Assembly (NCBI GenBank): GCA_029287755.1
Contig: JARFQM010000349.1
Coordinates: 1-10,788 of the forward strand
Length of the DNA stretch: 10,788 bases
Direction of reading: 5' to 3'
From: Desulfofustis sp.
GTDB taxonomy: Bacteria > Desulfobacterota > Desulfobulbia > Desulfobulbales > Desulfocapsaceae
How positions within the stretch are numbered: position 1 is the stretch's first letter; every line of letters starts with the position of its first letter. Below the pieces are notes generated by a model. That model was not told where the DNA came from and made no database searches. It saw nothing but the letters and a program-made list of their open reading frames with translations. Below, one piece after another: positions 5,927 to 10,788 of this stretch. The position numbers and the translations under genes were made by a program.

Positions 5927-6889
5927 TCAATAGTTGATGTTGTGCTCGAATTCCTTGAGTCGTTTGTGGATCGAGCGCAGTTCGGTGATGGTGGTCCAGT
6001 TGCCGATGAAAATCGAGAACGACTCCCGGACCTTGGAAAAGGCGTTTGATACCTGAACCAGCACTCCAAGAGTGATCAGGCCGGTAAACAGGCCCGGTCC
6101 CATTATCAGGTAGGGGACGATGACCATCAGCTGTTCGAAGAAATTGAGCCAGATATCGAAATAACCGTAATGGAGAAACAACCGGTGGTAGTTGAACTTG
6201 AGACCGGTGAACAATTCGACGATGGTCTCTGTTTTACCGAAATTGACCTTGTCATCCTCGGCATACACCAGTTCTTTCCTGAAAGCCGCCTCGACCTTCT
6301 GATTGTTGTATTCCAGACCGGGCAGTTTGATACCGACGAACCACGAAATCAGCAGTCCGCCAACGGAGACCAGCAGGGCAACCCAGACCAGACTGCCGGG
6401 AATATCTTTTATGTAGGGGATATCCACCCCGCCGCTGAGTCCCCAGAGAATGGGGAGAAAGGCGACCAGAGTGAGAATCGCCCGGATTACCTGGAGTCCC
6501 AGGCTCTCGACGATCCGGGCAAAACGATAAATGTCTTCCTGGATTCGCTGACTCGCGCCCTCCACCTCCTCTTCAACCTGCTGCCAGCGGCTCACATAGG
6601 AGAAGGTCATCGCCTCACGCCACCTGAAGGCGTAAATCCTGGTAAAGTAAGCGGTCAGAGTGGCAATCAGTACATAGGGAAAAGCGATATAGGCAAAGAT
6701 CAGCAATTCCTGCCAGAATTCCTGAAGCTGATGCTCAGTGGCCTTCTGCAGCATGTTGTAGAACCTGCCGTACCACTGGTTGATTTTTACCGTCAACTCC
6801 ACCTGGATGATGAGCGAGGCCAACAGAAAGAGGCCCCCGCCATAGGCCCAGACAAACCATCTTGTGCTTTTGTAGAATGAACGAAACAT
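5927..6889 (-). CDS. sbmA: SbmA/BacA-family peptide transporter, short form
   Basis: An inner-membrane protein related to SbmA/BacA, which import antimicrobial peptides, microcins and similar compounds using the proton gradient. It has 320 residues with several hydrophobic segments and no ATP-binding domain. Family signatures are strong: INQWYGRFYNMLQ (36-48), YAFRWREAM (86-94), GASQRIQEDIYRFA (111-124), LVAFLPILWGLS (141-152), VGIKLPGLEYNNQKVEAAF (185-203), RKELVYAEDD (204-213) and NWTTITELRSIHKRLKEFEH (297-316). E. coli SbmA is 406 residues; by recollection the alignment begins near its residue 65-70, so this form lacks the N-terminal membrane region. A stop codon lies nine codons upstream in frame, and AGGAT precedes the ATG by about eight bases, so the short N-terminus looks genuine. 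The exact substrate is unknown. Confidence 0.88.
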   Translation of the reverse strand: MFRSFYKSTRWFVWAYGGGLFLLASLIIQVELTVKINQWYGRFYNMLQKATEHQLQEFWQELLIFAYIAFPYVLIATLTAYFTRIYAFRWREAMTFSYVSRWQQVEEEVEGASQRIQEDIYRFARIVESLGLQVIRAILTLVAFLPILWGLSGGVDIPYIKDIPGSLVWVALLVSVGGLLISWFVGIKLPGLEYNNQKVEAAFRKELVYAEDDKVNFGKTETIVELFTGLKFNYHRLFLHYGYFDIWLNFFEQLMVIVPYLIMGPGLFTGLITLGVLVQVSNAFSKVRESFSIFIGNWTTITELRSIHKRLKEFEHNINY

Positions 6890-6933
6890 ATTGACTATCC
6901 TGTGGCCGCTGAAGTTTTACAGCAAGGGAAGAA

Positions 6934-6985
6934 CAGACGGATCCAGTCTGCGACTGTGTTTCAGGCCAGACAGATGAACTGAAAC
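6934..6985 (-). other. Two small inverted repeats between the OsmC and SbmA-like genes
   Basis: Directly after the OsmC stop, GTTTCAG (6958-6964) and CTGAAAC (6979-6985) form a 7-bp inverted repeat around 14 bases. Beside it CAGAC (6934-6938) and GTCTG (6946-6950) form a 5-bp one around 7 bases. On the minus strand the second is followed by TTCTTCCC, a poor terminator tail. They could attenuate or process the transcript between the two genes, but both stems are weak and could be chance. The 98-base gap has no other visible feature. Confidence 0.28.
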
Positions 6986-6987
6986 AA

Positions 6988-7383
6988 TTAGATGACGGTC
7001 AACTCAAATTCGGGTGCCTGCTGGATGTGCTGCTTGACCACGCACTGGTCCATGGCCTTGATTATTGCCTTTCGATATTTATCCGGAAAGCCATCGGGCA
7101 GTTCAAGCTCGATTGACAATTTGGGGTAGCGCTTCTGCTCCCTGTTCCAGCCGTATCCCATCTTCAAACGCATATTCGAGGTATCGATGTTTCTGGTCCG
7201 GCAGAATTTCAGGGCGAAGTAAGCGCTGCAGGTGGCAATGGAGGCAAGGAAATACTCGGTTGGAGAGGGAGCCGAGTTGTCTCCTCCCGACTTCTCAGGT
7301 TGATCGGTTACCACGGTAAAGTCGCCCACCGCCGCCGCCACTTTCAGATTACCCGGAAAGGTAACTTTTATTTCATTCACCAA
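6988..7383 (-). CDS. OsmC-family thiol peroxidase-like protein
   Basis: OsmC-family proteins are small cytoplasmic dimers. Characterised members reduce organic hydroperoxides with two cysteines, and others (the YhfA group) have unknown roles. With a start at 7383 the product is 131 residues. The hallmark segment SPTEYFLASIATCSAYFALK contains the first cysteine (Cys52), and the second is Cys114 in DQCVVKQH; another cysteine is at 61. The N-terminal pattern KVTFPGNLKV followed by VVTDQPEKSGG and the C-terminal PEFELTVI are also family-like. The start is judged from AAGGAG at 7391-7396, which is seven bases before TTG (7383) and ten before GTG (7380); both codons are possible. A longer frame from TTG at 7404 overlaps the previous gene's stop but has no ribosome site. 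The gene follows the pRiA4b-like gene by 17 bases and is surely co-transcribed with it. Confidence 0.87.
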   Translation of the reverse strand: MVNEIKVTFPGNLKVAAAVGDFTVVTDQPEKSGGDNSAPSPTEYFLASIATCSAYFALKFCRTRNIDTSNMRLKMGYGWNREQKRYPKLSIELELPDGFPDKYRKAIIKAMDQCVVKQHIQQAPEFELTVI

Positions 7384-7390
7384 GGTCGTT

Positions 7391-7396
7391 CTCCTT
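7391..7396 (-). promoter_or_regulatory. Ribosome binding site for the OsmC gene
   Basis: On the minus strand AAGGAG lies seven bases before TTG (first base 7383) and ten before GTG (first base 7380). It excludes the upstream TTG at 7404, which would place the ribosome site inside the coding region, and so decides that a rare start codon is used. Confidence 0.65.
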
Positions 7397-7400
7397 TTTC

Positions 7401-8033
7401 TCAAGTAGTGAGTTTTGCGAGTTGTTTTTGGATTTCATCACCAGCGAAAACATAGGGCCTGAAGCCGATCGTCTCGCCTATGTCCAGGCGAACGTCGGCC
7501 GGATCGATCCCGTTATCGTCCAGGGCGCCGAGTAGTGCCTGATACTGGTGGATGTCCCCCGCCTCTTCGGGCGGGCTGCCGTTGGCTCCGTCGACAAGTA
7601 CGGGAAAGGGTTTGAAGGTGCCCGCTGCCAGTATCTCCTCCACCGCGATCTGCAGTTCCCAGCCGTCGCCGCCGTCATACAGGTAGCTGAACAGAAACTG
7701 CATTCCTTCCTCGAGTTGGTGCAGTGCAAATGTTGCCTCGTCGTACTCCGGTTTTCTTTTGAAATCCTCTATGCCGAATCCCGGCTGATAAAATATCTTG
7801 CCCACCAGAAACTGGTGGGTATCAGTGTCCTGCCAGCCCATGCAGATCTGGATCACCTTATGCATATCGGCCAGGGTCAGCTGTCCGGGTACCTGAATAC
7901 GCCGCCAAATAAGAGGATCGGAAAAGGGGATGGCCAGCTTCAACTGATAGCCGGGTATGGCTTTTTCCGTTTCTCCGCTCCCCTGGCGCACAGCCTTTGT
8001 TTTACCAAATTCAGCTTTGAGTATTTTGGCCAT
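7401..8033 (-). CDS. Plasmid pRiA4b ORF-3-like protein
   Basis: It belongs to the family named after ORF-3 of Agrobacterium plasmid pRiA4b (Pfam PRiA4_ORF3), widespread in bacteria and without an established function. It has 210 residues. Family blocks in order: YQLKLAIPFSDPLIWRRIQV (29-48), LADMHKVIQICMGW (54-67), HQFLVGKIFY (73-82), YLYDGGDGWELQI (117-129) and PVLVDGANGSPPEEAG (144-159). From memory, many relatives have a Cys-Pro-Pro-Glu-Asp motif in the last block; here it reads GSPPEEAG, so the cysteine is replaced. The ATG at 8033 has AGGAG about nine bases upstream. No signal peptide or membrane segment is present. It sits directly before the OsmC gene and 96 bases after the nitroreductase gene. 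No transposase or plasmid gene lies nearby, despite the family name. Confidence 0.85.
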   Translation of the reverse strand: MAKILKAEFGKTKAVRQGSGETEKAIPGYQLKLAIPFSDPLIWRRIQVPGQLTLADMHKVIQICMGWQDTDTHQFLVGKIFYQPGFGIEDFKRKPEYDEATFALHQLEEGMQFLFSYLYDGGDGWELQIAVEEILAAGTFKPFPVLVDGANGSPPEEAGDIHQYQALLGALDDNGIDPADVRLDIGETIGFRPYVFAGDEIQKQLAKLTT

Positions 8034-8077
8034 AATCCCACGCTCCTGCTAGTCTTCCCGGCGCATCCTTCTGGTTC

Positions 8078-8110
8078 TCGTGATCTTGACTTGATAAGCA
8101 TTAATCACGA
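8078..8110. promoter_or_regulatory. 7-bp dyad upstream of the pRiA4b ORF-3-like gene
   Basis: TCGTGAT at 8078-8084 is perfectly repeated in inverted form as ATCACGA at 8104-8110, around 19 AT-rich bases. It lies in the 96-base gap between the nitroreductase stop and the start of the pRiA4b-like gene, about 45-77 bases before that start. The spacing (one helical turn or more between arms) could suit an operator for a dimeric regulator or a weak transcript hairpin. No known motif is recognised. Confidence 0.3.
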
Positions 8111-8129
8111 TTAGACCACCTCGCTTATC

Positions 8130-8795
8130 TCATTCGTAGAAACAGGTGAAGGACTCCACCGGAAGACGCGTTGTCCGGTAACTGTTGACTAGCGCTTCAG
8201 TGTCTTCATAGCCAAGGGCCATGCCTCCTAATAGAATCGAGTCGGAAGGATAGCCCAATATCTCTTTGACTATCTCCGGGAATTCCCCCAGCGCTGCCTG
8301 GGGGCAGGTGGCCAGCCCCTCCTCGACCGCGGCCAGCATGATGGACTGCATGAACATCCCGTAATCCATAAAGGAGCCTGTTTCCAGGCCGGGATCCATG
8401 AAAAAGAAAAGGGCCACCGGCGCCTCGAAGGCGCGGTAGTTTGCTATCCACTGTTCCAGCCGTCGCTCCTTTTCCTGGCGCTTTATTCCCAGGGTCTCAT
8501 AGAGCAGTATGCCGCATTCAAAACGTCTGGATTTGTAAGGCTCCGACCACTTGAGCGGATAGTACTGAAAATCCATGCGCGGCGTCTCACCGTTTCGGAA
8601 AGCGGTTTCTATTCGCTCCTGCAGCCTTGTTTTGGTGTCGCCGCTGACCACTGCCACCTGCCAAGGCTGGGTATTCACCCCCGAAGGGCTGTGTCGGGCA
8701 GCTTCCAGAACAGCGACTACCTTCTCCTTGGTAACTTCTTTGTCTAGAAACGCTCTCGTCGATTTTCTCTTTTTCAGTGCCTCACGTACGTCCAT
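8130..8795 (-). CDS. Nitroreductase-family FMN oxidoreductase
   Basis: A cytoplasmic flavin enzyme, likely using NAD(P)H to reduce nitro compounds, quinones or similar electron acceptors; the physiological substrate cannot be predicted. It has 221 residues. The N-terminal FMN phosphate-binding motif is RKSTRAF (10-16), followed by the second flavin-contact block HSPSGVNTQPWQ (35-46). The C-terminal region has the family patterns AALGEFPEIVKEILGYP and LLGGMALGYED (about 187-198), then NSYRTTRLPVESF. The middle segment, about 74-120, is longer and more polar than in minimal members. The ATG at 8795 is preceded by GAGGGG about five bases upstream. It starts 31 bases after the stop of the DUF294 gene, which points to co-transcription. 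No frameshift or missing motif is visible. Confidence 0.9.
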   Translation of the reverse strand: MDVREALKKRKSTRAFLDKEVTKEKVVAVLEAARHSPSGVNTQPWQVAVVSGDTKTRLQERIETAFRNGETPRMDFQYYPLKWSEPYKSRRFECGILLYETLGIKRQEKERRLEQWIANYRAFEAPVALFFFMDPGLETGSFMDYGMFMQSIMLAAVEEGLATCPQAALGEFPEIVKEILGYPSDSILLGGMALGYEDTEALVNSYRTTRLPVESFTCFYE

Positions 8796-8826
8796 GGCTC
8801 CCCCTCAAAACAACCCTCAATTTTTC

Positions 8827-10788
8827 TTAAAAATAGATCTCGTTGTGACCGACCAGGCTTAAACGTTTTCTCAACTGATTGATATTTCCAAGTATTTTCT
8901 CAAGCAGCTCCTTCTCCATATGACTTATTTCGTTGATGTGCACATGGTTGTCCGGTTCCTGTCCATCGTCAATCCGCTTGATCTGATGCCTGAAGCGAAG
9001 CTGCATGAGATAATTGTAAGACTCGACGATCTCCTGATGGACATCGGGCTTCAGTACGTCCGTTTCCAGGAGTCGGTTGATACGCTGCAACGTGTTGGTG
9101 ATCTCAAGACCGTAAAAAATAGCATAAATTCTCGCAAAACCGACAATCTGGGCAATCACATGCTTGATGTTGAAAGTATCGGCATGGGCCCCGCCCGATT
9201 CCACCGACAGCTTTCCGAAAAAATCGATGGGTATTTTGAAAAGCAGCGTATTCTGGGCCATCTGGTAGAGAAATGCCTTTTGATTCTGAGCCCGGCTGCG
9301 AATATGCTCATGCAGTTCACCTACAAATCGATCGTCTCCGTAGAGGCAGCGGAAATCGAAAAAGATTGAGATTTCCATTAAATCCTCGGGGGTAGACTCG
9401 CCAATCCAACCACTGAAATAAGATTTCCACACCGAAATCGGCTGACACCATTTCGGTGTCATGGCCATAATTCCGCCTTTGCAGAACTGGTAGCCCACCT
9501 CATCCAGACGGGTACAGATCAGGGTGGCGAAGCGGTGAAAATAGTCATGCACCTGCTCAGCCATCGATTCTTCGATATCTTCGAAAATAATGGCATTGTC
9601 CTGGTCCGTCACCAGAGTCTGCTCCCCCCTGCCTTCACTGCCCACGCTGATAAAGGCAAAGCGAACCGGCGCCTCACCGATCTCCTCGATGGCCATATCC
9701 ACCAGTCTTTCCAGCACCGTATCGGAGATCGTGGTAATGATCCTGGTGATATTTCGGGCATGGGCCCCTGAATCGATCAAGGCTTTGATAATTCTGGGAA
9801 CCCGGTAATGGCTCTGGACAATCTCTTCGACGCTGATGCTGCTCCTGATCTGCTCGATCACAAAGTTGGCCGAGTAGCGGTGCACGTCAAGCAACTCCTC
9901 ATTGCTGATCAGGCTGAGAATTCTATCGTGCTGGTCACGGACTACCAGGTAGTCGATATCTTCTTCCTGCAACAACATGGCGGCCTCGAAAATCAGGGCG
10001 CTGTCCTCGATATAAACCAGGGGGGTTTTCATGATCTGATCGACAGAGGTGGAATCCGGCAGCCCCTGGCCGAGCACCCTCTCCCTGAGAAGGGTGTCTG
10101 AGACCAGACCCACCATCATCTCACCATCGCTGACCAGGATCGCCTTGCTTTCTCTGGCATTCATCAGCTCGGCCGCCTCTTTTACCGTGGTGGTTTTCTC
10201 GCAGGATAGAAAGGAGGCCAGCGAACTGCCAATCGGCTGATTCATGAACATCAGCGAGGTCTGCAGTTCCACAATCAGGCGTTCACGCTCGTCTGCCGTT
10301 TTCTGCTGACTGGAAACATCCTCAATAAGCCCGTCGCAGTATCTCACACCGCCTTCCAGATCACGCCCCTCAATCATCGACACTGACACGGTCTCTGCCT
10401 GCCCGGCAGGATTCTTTACCTTAAATATCATCTCCCTGGCGACGCCCTGCTGATCAAAACTGATCTCCAGCGGCGATGCCGATTTATCCTGTTCCAGGTG
10501 ATCGAAGAGATCGGAATCCAGTAACTGGTTATCCTCTCTGAGGCCCAACAGCGTCAGAGTGGACGGATTGGCTTCCAAAATCCGGAAACGCGGCCCCGGC
10601 GTGGTTCTGATTATGCCTATCTGAAGCCGGCTGATGAGTTGCCGATAGCGCTCCCTGCTCTCGTCGAGCTCTTCCTTTATCCGCTTGGTGGCGCTGACAT
10701 CCCTGGCGGTGAGAACAATCACTTCCTGGCTGCCGAGGAACCGGCGGCTGACGCTTACCATTACCTCCCTGTGCCCCCCGTCCCGGCG
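8827..10788 (-). CDS. PAS-CBS-DUF294 nucleotidyltransferase-like signalling protein, 5'-truncated
   Basis: A large cytoplasmic, sensor-like protein. The frame is open to the right edge, giving 653 residues without its N-terminus. ATG at 10761 is not the likely start, because upstream codons read RRDGGHREV, the end of a PAS domain. Domains in window numbering: end of a PAS domain with its linker (1-40); a second PAS domain (about 45-160); paired CBS domains (about 190-305, including VDQIMKTPLVYIEDSALIFEA); the DUF294 putative nucleotidyltransferase with GSEGRGEQ (383-390) and TDQDNA (394-399); and the DUF294 C-terminal helical domain (about 500-640). CBS domains usually bind adenine nucleotides. 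The GS...TDQDNA motif resembles GlnD-type nucleotidyltransferases, so covalent modification of a partner is plausible but unproven. Many relatives, in my recollection, have a cNMP-binding domain in place of PAS. The nitroreductase gene follows by 31 bases. Confidence 0.9.
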   Translation of the reverse strand, partial: RRDGGHREVMVSVSRRFLGSQEVIVLTARDVSATKRIKEELDESRERYRQLISRLQIGIIRTTPGPRFRILEANPSTLTLLGLREDNQLLDSDLFDHLEQDKSASPLEISFDQQGVAREMIFKVKNPAGQAETVSVSMIEGRDLEGGVRYCDGLIEDVSSQQKTADERERLIVELQTSLMFMNQPIGSSLASFLSCEKTTTVKEAAELMNARESKAILVSDGEMMVGLVSDTLLRERVLGQGLPDSTSVDQIMKTPLVYIEDSALIFEAAMLLQEEDIDYLVVRDQHDRILSLISNEELLDVHRYSANFVIEQIRSSISVEEIVQSHYRVPRIIKALIDSGAHARNITRIITTISDTVLERLVDMAIEEIGEAPVRFAFISVGSEGRGEQTLVTDQDNAIIFEDIEESMAEQVHDYFHRFATLICTRLDEVGYQFCKGGIMAMTPKWCQPISVWKSYFSGWIGESTPEDLMEISIFFDFRCLYGDDRFVGELHEHIRSRAQNQKAFLYQMAQNTLLFKIPIDFFGKLSVESGGAHADTFNIKHVIAQIVGFARIYAIFYGLEITNTLQRINRLLETDVLKPDVHQEIVESYNYLMQLRFRHQIKRIDDGQEPDNHVHINEISHMEKELLEKILGNINQLRKRLSLVGHNEIYF

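Noticed and set aside
6170..6880. Long 236-codon plus-strand frame opposite the SbmA-like gene
   Set aside because: It mirrors the minus-strand gene, which carries extensive SbmA/BacA family signatures; the plus-strand product has no recognisable features.
7801..7819. Perfect 8-bp inverted repeat CCCACCAG/CTGGTGGG with a 3-base loop
   Set aside because: It lies inside coding sequence and is accounted for by the His-Gln-Phe-Leu-Val-Gly codons. It has no T-run and no position relative to a gene end that suggests a terminator.
7401..8033. Plasmid or mobile-element origin because of the pRiA4b family name
   Set aside because: No transposase, integrase, partition or replication gene and no terminal repeats are visible; the family is common on chromosomes.
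7548..8114. 188-codon plus-strand frame opposite the pRiA4b-like gene
   Set aside because: It is antisense to a frame with clear family motifs and a ribosome site; nothing supports this strand.
8920..10240. Several plus-strand frames opposite the DUF294 gene
   Set aside because: All are shadows of a long continuous minus-strand frame with PAS, CBS and DUF294 motifs.
10759..10761. ATG at 10761 as the start of the DUF294 protein
   Set aside because: The nine upstream codons to the window edge continue the same PAS-domain pattern (RRDGGHREV), so the gene begins outside the window.

Overview
The window is gene-dense chromosomal DNA from a Gram-negative, Proteobacteria-like organism of moderate GC content. 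It has a periplasmic binding-protein ABC transporter, an SbmA/BacA-type inner-membrane transporter, a bacterial-type citrate synthase and Shine-Dalgarno-led operons. The mix (a DUF294 signalling protein, a nitroreductase, an OsmC protein, a pRiA4b ORF-3-like protein) fits an environmental, possibly anaerobic, delta-proteobacterial-type lineage. That placement is inference and no gene proves it. No rRNA, tRNA, CRISPR array, transposase or phage gene is visible.

Layout. (1) 1-1111, minus strand: citrate synthase (gltA), with its C-terminus running off the left edge. (2) 1112-1500: a 389-base divergent intergenic region with an AT-rich half next to gltA, a GC-rich island (about 1240-1385) and a sigma70-like promoter candidate facing right. 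(3) 1501-5696, plus strand: a five-gene operon for basic amino-acid uptake (ATPase, periplasmic binding protein, two permeases, zinc-dependent deacylase). It resembles the Pseudomonas aot arginine/ornithine operon, including the AotO-like deacylase. A strong 11-bp hairpin separates the binding-protein gene from the permease genes. The last two genes have GTG starts packed against or overlapping the upstream stop codons. (4) 5697-10788, minus strand, convergent with the operon and read right to left: a 5'-truncated PAS-CBS-DUF294 signalling protein, a nitroreductase-family protein, a pRiA4b ORF-3-like protein, an OsmC-family protein, a short SbmA/BacA-like transporter and a 55-codon small ORF directly behind it.

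How it works together. The plus-strand operon should capture a basic amino acid (Arg/Lys/Orn/His type) in the periplasm, import it with ATP, and possibly deacylate a related N-acyl amino acid in the cytoplasm. The minus-strand genes are closely spaced and co-directional. Their families suggest redox or electrophile handling (nitroreductase, OsmC) and peptide import (SbmA-like), downstream of a sensor-like protein, but no shared pathway can be shown. Most of the window is ordinary. The less ordinary points are the hairpin with a poorly led permease start, the short SbmA form and its trailing small ORF, the PAS-for-cNMP domain arrangement in the DUF294 protein, and the GC-rich intergenic island. 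No wholly new system is evident.
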